Below are positions 38,132 through 47,793 of a stretch of DNA of 64,000 nucleotides, piece by piece (position 1 is the first letter of the stretch; every line of letters begins with the position of its first letter). The DNA is from Thauera sedimentorum (GTDB lineage Bacteria; Pseudomonadota; Gammaproteobacteria; Burkholderiales; Rhodocyclaceae): NCBI RefSeq assembly GCF_014489115.1, contig NZ_JACTAH010000001.1:868001-932000 (forward strand), in the 5' to 3' direction. The notes beneath the pieces were generated by a model. It saw only the letters and a list, made by a program, of their open reading frames with translations. It did not search any database and had not been told where the DNA came from. Both the position numbers and the translations under genes were made by a program.

Positions 38132-38694
38132 TCCGTACTTTGTCGCGGCTGCTTGCGCCGCTGATGTTGCTCTCTGCCGGTGCCGCGTTTGCGGCCACCT
38201 ACGCCCGCGTGCTGCCGGAGCGCAGCGCGGTGGAGTTCGTCTCCAAACAGATGGGCGTGGAGGTGGGCGGCAGCTTCGAGCGCTTCGACGCCCGCCTTGA
38301 ATTCGACCCGACCAAGCCCGAGCAGGGCAGCGCACGGCTGGAGATCGACCTTGCCAGCATCGATGCCGGCTCGGCGGACGCCAACGAGGAGGTGGTGGGC
38401 AAGGCCTGGTTCAACGTCAAGGAACACCCGCGGGCGACCTTCGTGTCCGAATCGGTCAAGGCGCTGGGCGGCGGTCGCTACGAGGTGAGCGGCCAACTCA
38501 CCATCAAGGGCCGTACCCGGCCGGCCACCGCGCCATTCACGTTCCGCCAGGACGGCGAGGCTGGCGTCTTCGAAGGGCAGTTCACCATCAATCGCCTGGA
38601 CTTCGCCATCGGCGAAGGCATGTGGTCGGACGTCGGCGTGGTCGCTGACGAGGTGCAGGTCCGCTTCCGGGTCATGGCCGCTGCCGGCCGATGA
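38128..38694 (+). CDS. YceI-family periplasmic protein (first copy)
   Basis: A 188-residue protein with a signal peptide (residues 1-22, cleaved after AAFA). The mature part is a YceI lipocalin-like beta-barrel that in relatives binds polyisoprenoid chains such as ubiquinone-8. The pattern AVEFVSKQMGVEVGGSFERF (about 35-54), DLASIDAGSADANEEVVGKAWF (split by position, about 73-94) and QLTIKGRTRPATAPF (about 128) is typical. It overlaps the cytochrome b561 stop codon and is followed 73 bases later by a second, clearly different YceI gene. Confidence 0.92.
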   Translation: MIRTLSRLLAPLMLLSAGAAFAATYARVLPERSAVEFVSKQMGVEVGGSFERFDARLEFDPTKPEQGSARLEIDLASIDAGSADANEEVVGKAWFNVKEHPRATFVSESVKALGGGRYEVSGQLTIKGRTRPATAPFTFRQDGEAGVFEGQFTINRLDFAIGEGMWSDVGVVADEVQVRFRVMAAAGR

Positions 38695-38767
38695 GCCCGG
38701 CACGGTTACCCCCACAACCGCAATGCCCCGATACCCCTGATACCCCCAACCAACGGAGATCATCCCC

Positions 38768-39337
38768 ATGAAAAAACAGATCGCCCTCCTTGCCATCGCG
38801 TCCATGCTCGCCGCCCCGGCGCTGGCTGCGCCCGAAACCTTCGTGGTCGACAACACCCACACCTTCCCGCGCTTCGAGTACAACCACTTCGGCTACACGA
38901 ACCAGATCCACCGCTTCAACAAGACCAGCGGCACCATCGTGTGGGATCGCGTCAAGCGCACTGCCGCGCTGGACATCACCATCGACGCCACCTCGGTGGA
39001 TACCGGCTACGCGCTGTTCAACGGGCACATCCAGGGCGAGGACTTCCTGCACACCGCCGCGTACCCGACCATCACCTACAAGTCGACTTCGGTGCACTTC
39101 GACGGCGACAAGCCGGTGGCGGTGGAGGGCGAGCTGACCATCAAGGGCATCACCCGCCCGGTCAGGCTGGAGCTGACCTCCTTCCACGAGATGCCGCACC
39201 CGATCGCCAAGAAGCCGGCCATCGGTGCCAATGCGGTGGCGAAGATCAAGCGTTCGGACTTCGGCGCCGGCAAGTACGCGCCCAACGTCAGTGACGAGCT
39301 CACGCTGTCGATCGCGGTCGAGGCGATCCAGCAGTAA
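38768..39337 (+). CDS. YceI-family periplasmic protein (second copy)
   Basis: A 189-residue YceI protein with its own signal peptide (MKKQIALLAIASMLAAPALA, residues 1-20). The family core starts TFVVDNTHTFPRFEYNHFGY and includes the ELTIKGITRPVRLELT segment (about 121-136) and a C-terminal IKRSDFGAGKYAPNVSDE. It is quite diverged from the first copy, so this is not a recent duplication. GGAGA precedes the ATG. A hairpin terminator follows 13 bases after the stop and ends the cytochrome b561-YceI-YceI unit. Confidence 0.93.
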   Translation: MKKQIALLAIASMLAAPALAAPETFVVDNTHTFPRFEYNHFGYTNQIHRFNKTSGTIVWDRVKRTAALDITIDATSVDTGYALFNGHIQGEDFLHTAAYPTITYKSTSVHFDGDKPVAVEGELTIKGITRPVRLELTSFHEMPHPIAKKPAIGANAVAKIKRSDFGAGKYAPNVSDELTLSIAVEAIQQ

Positions 39338-39350
39338 GTGCCGCATGAAA

Positions 39351-39385
39351 AAAGGGCCGGTGCCCCCGGGGGGTGCCGGCCCTTT
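39351..39385. terminator. Bidirectional terminator between the YceI and CBS genes
   Basis: Arms AAAGGGCCGG/CCGGCCCTTT enclose a further C5/G5 stem. A-runs on the left and T-runs on the right make it work for both convergent genes. Confidence 0.85.
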
Positions 39386-39407
39386 GTTATTCCTGCGGCG
39401 GTGTCGC

Positions 39408-39851
39408 TCAGGTGGCGATGTCGCCGGCGATGTAGTTGGACAGGTGGGAGATGGTGCGGCGTTGCTGGTCGATCACCGACTTCACCACGTCGCCGATGGA
39501 GATGATGCCTGCGATGCGGCCGTCGTCGAGCACCGGCAGGTGGCGGAAGCGTTTCTCGGTCATGATGTTCATGACCTCGTCCACCGTCTGATCCATGCCC
39601 ACCGTTGCCGGCGAGGTGGTCATCAGCTCGCGGACGCTGACGTCGGTGGAGCGCAGACCTTTCAGCACCACCTTGCGCGCGTAGTCGCGCTCGGTGAAGA
39701 TGCCGACCAGCCGCTCATTGTCGGTCACCAGCACGGCGCCGATGTTGTGCTCGGCCATCAGCCCGAGCGCCTCGAACGCCGTCACCCCCGGCGCCACGCA
39801 AAAGGCCTTGCCACCCTTGGCGTCCAGAACCTGCCGAACCGTCGTCGTCAT
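39408..39851 (-). CDS. Tandem CBS-domain protein
   Basis: A 147-residue protein made of two CBS domains (about residues 8-65 and 76-135), which normally bind adenine nucleotides or S-adenosylmethionine. Conserved parts are MAEHNIGAVLVTDNERLVGI (about 32-51), FTERDYARKVV (about 52-62) and MTEKRFRHLPVLDDGRIAGI (about 100-119). The ATG at 39851 gives MTTTVRQVL; the longer frame to 39941 has no family support. It lies alone between a convergent terminator and panC, and its partner is unknown. Confidence 0.92.
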   Translation of the reverse strand: MTTTVRQVLDAKGGKAFCVAPGVTAFEALGLMAEHNIGAVLVTDNERLVGIFTERDYARKVVLKGLRSTDVSVRELMTTSPATVGMDQTVDEVMNIMTEKRFRHLPVLDDGRIAGIISIGDVVKSVIDQQRRTISHLSNYIAGDIAT

Positions 39852-40038
39852 CGTCCATCCCTCCTGTTGTTGGCGGTGCACATGCCGCCAGTCTGATTGT
39901 TCTTCTGGCAATAGGTTCTTACGAACCGTCCGCCAACGCAAGGTTCGGAAAACCCCAATAGGCGGATGTCGTGCATGTCCATGGGACCATGAGGGCGGGC
40001 GAAGGGTTCGCCGGCCGCGGGCCGGGAGGGCGGGGCGT

Positions 40039-42442
<2,404 letters not shown>

Positions 42443-42457
42443 GAATGGTGGATGCCG

Positions 42458-42841
42458 CTAGCTGCGGAAGATGAAATAGACCGCGCCAAGCATACACAAG
42501 GCGGCCCAAAGATAGTCAAGCTTGATCGGCTGCTTCATGTACAGCACGACGAAGGGGACGAAGACCAGCAGGGTGATGACCTCCTGCATGATCTTCAGTT
42601 GCGGCAGGCTGAGCGCGGTGGCGCCGATGCGGTTGGCCGGCACCTGCAGCATGTACTCGAAGAAGGCGATGCCCCAGCTGATCAGCGCGGCGTAGAACCA
42701 GGGCCGGGCCTGCAGGCCCTTGAGGTGGCCGTACCAGGCGAAGGTCATGAACACGTTGGACAAGGTGAGCAGGAAGGCGCTCTGCAGCCACACCGGCACG
42801 GTGTGTACGGTGGCGGGCAGTGCTTGCAACCAGGCAGGCAT
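42458..42841 (-). CDS. DUF486 small membrane protein (DMT-like)
   Basis: A 127-residue protein with four predicted membrane helices. The pattern [15 protein letters not shown] (about residues 28-42), [22 protein letters not shown] (split, about 52-73) and [17 protein letters not shown] (about 86-102) matches the DUF486 family, distant relatives of small multidrug transporters. Its substrate and role are unknown. It lies between folK and dgk, 30 and 15 bases away, so it is probably part of the same transcript. Confidence 0.9.
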   Translation of the reverse strand: MPAWLQALPATVHTVPVWLQSAFLLTLSNVFMTFAWYGHLKGLQARPWFYAALISWGIAFFEYMLQVPANRIGATALSLPQLKIMQEVITLLVFVPFVVLYMKQPIKLDYLWAALCMLGAVYFIFRS

Positions 42842-42871
42842 GGTGGAACTCCTCGCAAGGAGAACGTGGGA

Positions 42872-43375
42872 TCAGAGTCGGGCGATGCGCTGCTCGGCCA
42901 CGCCGGGCAGCAGGTCGGCCACCGCGCCGCGGCCTGGAATCGTCGCCTCGGGGGCGATCTCGGCGAGCGGCAGCAGCACGAAGGCGCGCTGGTGCATGCG
43001 CGGGTGCGGCACCTCGAGCTGCGGCAGGTGGATCTCGGCGTCGCCATAGAGCAGCAGGTCGAGATCCAGCGTGCGCGGCGCCTGGTGGTAGTCGCGAGTG
43101 CGCCCGGCGGCGTGCTCGATGGCGAGCAGGGCGGAAAGCAACTCGGCGGCGGGCAGCGTGGTGTCCGCGGCGATCACCGCGTTGAGGTAGTCCGGCTGGC
43201 CGGCAACGCCGACCGGGGCGCTGCGGTAGAGTGAGGAGCGCGCCACCACGTGGGTGCCGGGCAGGGCGGCGATGCGCTCGCAGGCCAGTTCCAGCGCCGC
43301 GGCCGGTTCGCCCAGGTTGGCGCCGAAGGCGATGTAGGCCCGCACCGGACCGTGGCCCGGAGAAGGGTGGCTCAC
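42872..43375 (-). CDS. folK: 2-amino-4-hydroxy-6-hydroxymethyldihydropteridine pyrophosphokinase
   Basis: A 167-residue enzyme of folate synthesis that moves pyrophosphate from ATP to the pterin alcohol. The start region has YIAFGANLGEP (about residues 14-24), YRSAPVGVAGQPDYLNAV (about 50-67) and the signature RTLDLDLLLYGD (about 101-112), which holds the magnesium-binding aspartates. The C-terminal VPHPRMHQRAFVLLPLAEIAP is also typical. Its start codon overlaps the pcnB stop (ATGA), an order conserved in proteobacteria. Confidence 0.96.
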   Translation of the reverse strand: MSHPSPGHGPVRAYIAFGANLGEPAAALELACERIAALPGTHVVARSSLYRSAPVGVAGQPDYLNAVIAADTTLPAAELLSALLAIEHAAGRTRDYHQAPRTLDLDLLLYGDAEIHLPQLEVPHPRMHQRAFVLLPLAEIAPEATIPGRGAVADLLPGVAEQRIARL

Positions 43376-44730
43376 GATGCGTCGGCGGTTTCGGCGGCGC
43401 CCGCGCCGGCCGGCTTGCGGCGCCGGCGGCGGCGCTTCTTGGCCGGGGCATCACCCGTGGCCGGGGCGGCGCGCAGCAGGGCTTCGCGCTCGTCGTGGCC
43501 GGCATGGGCGAAGCGGTCCCACCAGTCGGGCAGTTCCATGTCGATCTCGCCCGATTGCGCGCGCAGGCGCAGGAAGTCCCAGCCGGCGCGGTAGCGCGGC
43601 TGCTCGATCAGGCGGTAGGGCACTTTGCCGCTGCGCTTCTCGAAGCGCGGCTGCAGGGCCCAGATGTCCTTGATGTCGCCGACGATGCGCCGGGTGATCG
43701 CCAGCTTGCCGGCCTGTGCGTCCAGCACGTCGTCCATGGCCTGGAAGAGCGCGGGCTGGGCGTGCTCGCCCTCGGCCTTCTTGGCTTCCCAGGCGGCCAG
43801 CACCTCGTGCCACAGCAGGGTGGCGAACAGGAAACCGGGGGACACGGACTTGTCGGCGCGCACGCGCTCGTCGGTGTTCTCCAGCGACAGCCACACGAAG
43901 CGCTCGCCCAGCGGCTGCTCCAGGATGACGTCGAGCAGCGGCAGCAGGCCGTGGTGCAGGCCTTCCTCGCGCAGCTGCTTCAGGCAGCGCACCGCGTAGC
44001 CGGAGAACAGCAGCTTGAGCATCTCGTCGAACAGGCGGGCGGCGGGCACGTTTTCCAGCAGCACCGCCATTTCGCGGATCGGGTTGCGCGCCGCCGGGTC
44101 GATCGCCAGGCCGAGCTTGGCGCCCAGGCGCACCGCGCGCAGCATGCGCACCGGGTCCTCGCGGTAGCGGGTGCGCGGGTCGCCGATCATGCGCAGGGTC
44201 TTCTGCTGCAGATCGGCCACGCCGTGATGGTAGTCGATGATCTGTTCGGTGGTGGGGTCGTAGTACAGCGCGTTGACCGTGAAGTCGCGCCGGGTGGCGT
44301 CCTCGGCCATCGAGCCGTAGACGTTGTCGCGCAGCACGCGGCCGTGCTCGTCGGTTTCGGCGCTTTCGGCGTCCTGGCTGGCGCGGAAGGTGGAGACCTC
44401 GATGGTCTCCGGGCCGCTCATCACATGCACGATCTTGAAACGCCGGCCGATGATGCGCGAGCGGCGGAACAGCGCGCGCACCTCCTCGGGCGTGGCGCTG
44501 GTGGCGACGTCGTAGTCCTTGGGCGGGTGGCCGATCAGCAGGTCGCGCACTGCGCCGCCCACCACGTAGGCCTTGTGGCCGGCTTCCTGCAGCACCTTGC
44601 AGGTCTTGCGGGCGGCGGGCGAAACCTGCTCGCGGCGGATGCCGTGGCGGTCGACCGGGATCAGGGCGGGTTCGGAGACGGTGTCGTCAGCGGCGCGGCG
44701 GAACACCTTGCGCAGCAGTTTGCGGATCAT
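43372..44730 (-). CDS. pcnB: Poly(A) polymerase I
   Basis: A 452-residue class II nucleotidyltransferase that adds poly(A) tails to RNA and promotes decay. The catalytic region contains AYVVGGAVRDLLIGHPPKDYDVATSA (split, about residues 54-79), with the DxD pair, and the RRSRIIGRRFKIVHVM segment (about 88-103) that distinguishes poly(A) polymerase from CCA-adding enzymes. The C-terminus ends in a basic KKRRRRRRKP stretch followed by an Ala-rich tail, as in other betaproteobacterial PcnB. The N-terminal 30 residues contain RRAADDTVSEP. It leads the folK-dgk-panBC group. Confidence 0.95.
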   Translation of the reverse strand: MIRKLLRKVFRRAADDTVSEPALIPVDRHGIRREQVSPAARKTCKVLQEAGHKAYVVGGAVRDLLIGHPPKDYDVATSATPEEVRALFRRSRIIGRRFKIVHVMSGPETIEVSTFRASQDAESAETDEHGRVLRDNVYGSMAEDATRRDFTVNALYYDPTTEQIIDYHHGVADLQQKTLRMIGDPRTRYREDPVRMLRAVRLGAKLGLAIDPAARNPIREMAVLLENVPAARLFDEMLKLLFSGYAVRCLKQLREEGLHHGLLPLLDVILEQPLGERFVWLSLENTDERVRADKSVSPGFLFATLLWHEVLAAWEAKKAEGEHAQPALFQAMDDVLDAQAGKLAITRRIVGDIKDIWALQPRFEKRSGKVPYRLIEQPRYRAGWDFLRLRAQSGEIDMELPDWWDRFAHAGHDEREALLRAAPATGDAPAKKRRRRRRKPAGAGAAETADAS

Positions 44731-44815
44731 TGGCGGGAAAATTCAGCGTGCGACATAAGCGCGCAATCATAACTCATGCGCCTTGCGGATAGCGGATGCA
44801 GGTGGTGTGCGTCGT

Positions 44816-44899
44816 TCAGCGCGGCGCGCCGAATGCATCGACCAGGGTGTCGATGAAGGCACGCACCCGCGCTGGCGGGCTGAGGCGCAGGGGCGGGAA
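44816..44899 (-). pseudogene. Relic of a LysR regulator gene (C-terminal tail only)
   Basis: On the minus strand the last 27 codons of an open frame read FPPLRLSPPARVRAFIDTLV plus DAFGAPR and a stop. The LSP.RVRAFIDTLVDAFG part is the typical last 20 residues of a LysR protein. Upstream in the same frame no LysR domain follows, and there is no helix-turn-helix nearby. The most likely reading is the stub left after deletion of a regulator gene between pcnB and the small orphan gene. Confidence 0.5.
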
Positions 44900-45007
44900 C
44901 CGTGCCGGCCGATGGCGGCTCATACCGCAGCAGGCGCGCATTCCTGCGCCCGCCGCCAGGGCGGGCCGACCGTCCCGGCATTTTTCCGTCTGCAAGGAGG
45001 CACTGCC

Positions 45008-45235
45008 ATGACCACCACCGTCACCGCCACCTTCGACTCCCGCGAGGCCGTGCACAACACGCTGGACGATCTGGTCGACATCGGCCTGTCCCGCGAGACC
45101 ATCTACACCAACGACCAGGCACAGCTGGTCAAGGTGGTCGTGCCCGACGACATCATGCCCGAGGTGTCGGAGATCATCGGGCGCCATCACCCGCTGGACA
45201 TGAATTCGGTCCCGCCCTACAGCCCGACCCACTGA
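45008..45235 (+). CDS. Small uncharacterised protein (75 residues)
   Basis: A 75-residue acidic soluble protein preceded by a perfect AAGGAGG ribosome site at 44994-45000, seven bases before the ATG. It reads TATFDSREAVHNTLDDLVDI (about 6-25), then GLSRETIYTNDQ and a strand QLVKVVVPDDIM. This alternation of strand and helix resembles the N-terminal half of YflT-type general stress proteins, but the similarity is weak and I do not assign a function. The end has PYSPTH. It lies alone between the LysR relic and the convergent azlD gene. Confidence 0.7.
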   Translation: MTTTVTATFDSREAVHNTLDDLVDIGLSRETIYTNDQAQLVKVVVPDDIMPEVSEIIGRHHPLDMNSVPPYSPTH

Positions 45236-45262
45236 TCCCTTGGGCAATCCGCGGCGGGCGCT

Positions 45263-45589
45263 TCAGCCGCCCAGCCAGGACAGCAGCCACAGCGCGGACA
45301 TGCCCGCCAGGATGGTGGCCATCACCGAGCGGCTGGCCAGCGCCACCGCGATGGCCACCAGCCCGGCGAGCAGCCGGGCGTTGTCGGCGCCTATCGACAG
45401 CGCGCCGTCGCGCACCAGCAGTTCGGGGGCGATCAGCGCGGCGAGCACCGCCGCCGGCACGTAGCCCAGCACGGTGTGCAGGGCGTCGCTGCGCGGAAGC
45501 CAGCTTTCGCCGGCGATGAAGGACAGGCGGATCAGGAAGGTCGCCAGCCCGGAGACCAGCAGGGTGAGGAGCAGGCCGAGGTCGCTCAT
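45263..45589 (-). CDS. azlD: AzlD-family branched-chain amino acid exporter subunit
   Basis: A 108-residue membrane protein with four helices. The pattern GLATFLIRLSFIAGESWLPR (about residues 14-33) and the LGYVPAAVLAALIAPELL segment (about 41-58) are family features. AzlD is the small partner of AzlC, and together they export branched-chain amino acids such as leucine or an analogue. The ATG at 45589 overlaps the azlC stop codon by four bases. The longer frame upstream is only azlC in another frame. Confidence 0.88.
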   Translation of the reverse strand: MSDLGLLLTLLVSGLATFLIRLSFIAGESWLPRSDALHTVLGYVPAAVLAALIAPELLVRDGALSIGADNARLLAGLVAIAVALASRSVMATILAGMSALWLLSWLGG

Positions 45590-46338
45590 CGCGCCGCTCC
45601 GGTGACGGCGCGCGGCGCGTCCAGCGCGCGGCTGGCCAGCCCGGCCAGGATGCCCGCCGCGGCGGCCGCGAGGATCCACAGCTTGTGAGGCAGCGGCTGG
45701 GCGATCACCGCCACCGCCGCGGCCACCAGCGCGGCGACCAGTTCACTGCGTCTGTGCACCGCCAGCACCAGCAGGGCGATGAAGGTGAGCGCGATCGAGA
45801 AATCCAGCGACCACGAGGCGGGGATGGCGGCGCCCACCATTACCCCGGCCACGGTGGCCAGCTGCCACCCGGTCCACAGCGTGATGCCGGTGCCGAACAG
45901 GAACCAGTGGCGATGCGCGCCGGGCGGTCCGTCGCGAAAGCGCACCAGCGCCGCAGCGTAGGCTTCGTCGGTGAGCAGGTAGGCGAGCAGCAGCTTCCAG
46001 CGCCAGGACAGGCCGCGCAGCCATTCGGCCACGCTGGCGCTGTACAGCGCGTGGCGCAGGTTGACCACCGCGACCGTGGTGCCGATGACCGCGGGCGGCG
46101 TCATCGCGGCCCAGAGCTGGGCGAACACCACCTGCGAGGCGCCGCCGAAGACGATGGAGGACATCGCCACCACCGCCCAGGCGGGCAGGCCGGCGGCCAG
46201 TCCCAGCAAGCCGTACATCAATCCGAAGGGCACCACGCCGAGCAGCAGGGGCAGTTCCGCGCGGATGCCGGCGAGCAGTTCCGCCCGTGCGGACGGGCCG
46301 GTATCGCGGCGGCTGGCGGGTGTGTCGGGGTCGTGCAT
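45586..46338 (-). CDS. azlC: AzlC-family branched-chain amino acid exporter subunit
   Basis: A 250-residue inner-membrane protein. It begins its domain with ELLAGIRAELPLLLGVVPFG (about residues 18-37), then GLMYGLLGLAAGL, the FGGASQVVFAQLWA segment (about 64-77) and NLRHALYSASVAEWLRGLSW (about 93-112). These are all typical of AzlC. Start is the ATG at 46338 (MHDPDTP), because sequence further upstream is not conserved. It is translationally coupled to azlD and divergent from the ferritin-like gene. Confidence 0.9.
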   Translation of the reverse strand: MHDPDTPASRRDTGPSARAELLAGIRAELPLLLGVVPFGLMYGLLGLAAGLPAWAVVAMSSIVFGGASQVVFAQLWAAMTPPAVIGTTVAVVNLRHALYSASVAEWLRGLSWRWKLLLAYLLTDEAYAAALVRFRDGPPGAHRHWFLFGTGITLWTGWQLATVAGVMVGAAIPASWSLDFSIALTFIALLVLAVHRRSELVAALVAAAVAVIAQPLPHKLWILAAAAAGILAGLASRALDAPRAVTGAAR

Positions 46339-46433
46339 CGTGCCGGGTTCTCGTGCGTGGCGAGGCAGCATTATCGCCCATCGCAGCGGTGCTCCCGAAG
46401 CCGCGGGTGCCGCCCGCGCCCTACCTGCGGGTT

Positions 46434-46463
46434 TTGATTTATGCGGACACGGTGCGCTAAGGT
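46434..46463 (+). promoter_or_regulatory. Possible promoter of the ferritin-like/amidoligase operon
   Basis: TTGATT (46434-46439) and TAAGGT (46458-46463) are spaced by 18 bases, 33 bases before the ATG at 46496. Both boxes deviate from consensus. Confidence 0.35.
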
Positions 46464-46495
46464 GAAATAGCCGATCACTACCGGAGGAATGCACC

Positions 46496-46783
46496 ATGGC
46501 GAATGAGGGCTATCACGAACCGGTTTCCGAGTTGTCGCTGGAAACCCGCGACATGCACCGCGCGATCGTCTCGCTGATGGAGGAACTCGAAGCGGTCGAC
46601 TGGTACAACCAGCGGGTGGATGCGTGCTCCGACCCCGAGCTGAAGTCCATCCTGCGGCACAACCGCGACGAGGAAAAAGAGCACGCCGCCATGGTGCTCG
46701 AATGGATACGCCGGCGCGATCCCTCCTTCGACAAGGAGTTGCGCGACTGGCTGTTCACCGACAAGTCCCTGGATCACGAATGA
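46496..46783 (+). CDS. Encapsulated-ferritin-like protein (EncFtn fold) without targeting tail
   Basis: A 95-residue protein closely resembling the ferroxidase domain of encapsulated ferritin (EncFtn) known from Rhodospirillum rubrum. The first helix holds HRAIVSLMEELEAVDWYNQR (about 21-40) and the second HNRDEEKEHAAMVLEWIRRR (about 55-74). By alignment from memory, E30, E60 and H63 correspond to the iron ligands, with W36 and Y37 next to them. In that family two chains form one four-helix ferroxidase centre. The protein stops after LRDWLFTDKSLDHE, so the long tail with the encapsulin-targeting peptide is missing, and no encapsulin gene lies nearby. A strong CGGAGGAA site precedes the ATG. 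The stop overlaps the amidoligase gene by ATGA. Confidence 0.87.
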   Translation: MANEGYHEPVSELSLETRDMHRAIVSLMEELEAVDWYNQRVDACSDPELKSILRHNRDEEKEHAAMVLEWIRRRDPSFDKELRDWLFTDKSLDHE

Positions 46784-47793
46784 GCGACCGGTCGTCGCGA
46801 TCCGGTGAAGCCGGGGCGGAGCGGCACCAGGCCTACCGCCTGCCGCCGGTGCGCCAGGCCGCCGACGGCCGGGTGCGCACCGTGGGTTTCGAGCTGGAAT
46901 TCTCCGGTCTGACCCTGGACGCGACCGCCGCAGCCGTCCGGCACGCCCTGGGCGGCGAGATCCACCGCGTGTCGGCGGCCGAGCGCCGCGTGCGTTCGGC
47001 CGAACTTGGCGAGTTCAACATCGAGATCGACTGGGCCTATCTCAAGCAGGCTGCCGGGCAGGACGGCGACGACAGCGAATGGCTGGAGCGCCTGTCGGAG
47101 CTCGCCAGCCTGCTGGTGCCCATCGAGGTGGTGTGTCCGCCGGTGGCGCTCGACCGGCTGGAGTCGCTCGATGCCATGGTCGCCGCGCTGCGTGCGGCTG
47201 GCGCGGTCGGCACCGAGGAATCGCTGATCGCCGCCTACGGGGTGCATATCAATGCGCAGATCCCCAGCCTGGATGCAGCGACCCTGGATGCCTACCTCAA
47301 GGCCTTCGCGCTGCTGCAGTGGTGGCTGGTCGATGCCCACCGGGTGGACCCCGCCCGCAGGCTCAGCCCCTACATCGACCTCTATGCCGAGGACTATGTG
47401 CGGCGCGTGCTGACGCGCGAGGCGCCCACGCTGGACGAGCTGTTCGACGACTACCTCGCCTTCAACCCCGACCGCAACCGCGCGCTCGATCTGCTGCCCT
47501 TGCTGGCCGAGATCGACCGTGAGCGGGTGCGCCGTGCGGTGGACGACCCGCGGGTGAAGGCCCGCCCCACCTTCCACTACCGCCTGCCCAACTGCCACAT
47601 CGAGCGTGCCGGCTGGTCGCTGGCCGAATCCTGGAACACTTGGTGCGTGGTGGAGGCGCTGGCCGCGCAGCCGACCGCTCTGCGCGAACTGGGGGCGGAG
47701 TTCCTGGGGGGCGCCCGGCCCTTGCTCGGGGTGTCGCGCGCGGACTGGGTGGCCCGGATCGACCGATGGCTCGGAGACCACGAGTCGGCGTGA
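46780..47793 (+). CDS. Putative amidoligase (Amidoligase_2, glutamine-synthetase-like COOH-NH2 ligase)
   Basis: A 337-residue protein of the Amidoligase_2 family, which are predicted ATP-dependent ligases related to glutamine synthetase and glutamate-cysteine ligase that join a carboxyl to an amine. The N-terminal strand RTVGFELEFSGL (about residues 34-45) gives the metal-binding GxExE pattern. FNIEIDWAYLK (about 80), AYGVHINAQIP (about 150) and the C-terminal NCHIERAGWSLAESWNTWCV (about 270-289) follow. It is coupled to the ferritin-like gene by ATGA and overlaps the next gene by 28 bases. Such ligases usually occur with amidotransferase or peptidase partners, as here. The substrate is unknown. 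Confidence 0.85.
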   Translation: MSDRSSRSGEAGAERHQAYRLPPVRQAADGRVRTVGFELEFSGLTLDATAAAVRHALGGEIHRVSAAERRVRSAELGEFNIEIDWAYLKQAAGQDGDDSEWLERLSELASLLVPIEVVCPPVALDRLESLDAMVAALRAAGAVGTEESLIAAYGVHINAQIPSLDAATLDAYLKAFALLQWWLVDAHRVDPARRLSPYIDLYAEDYVRRVLTREAPTLDELFDDYLAFNPDRNRALDLLPLLAEIDRERVRRAVDDPRVKARPTFHYRLPNCHIERAGWSLAESWNTWCVVEALAAQPTALRELGAEFLGGARPLLGVSRADWVARIDRWLGDHESA

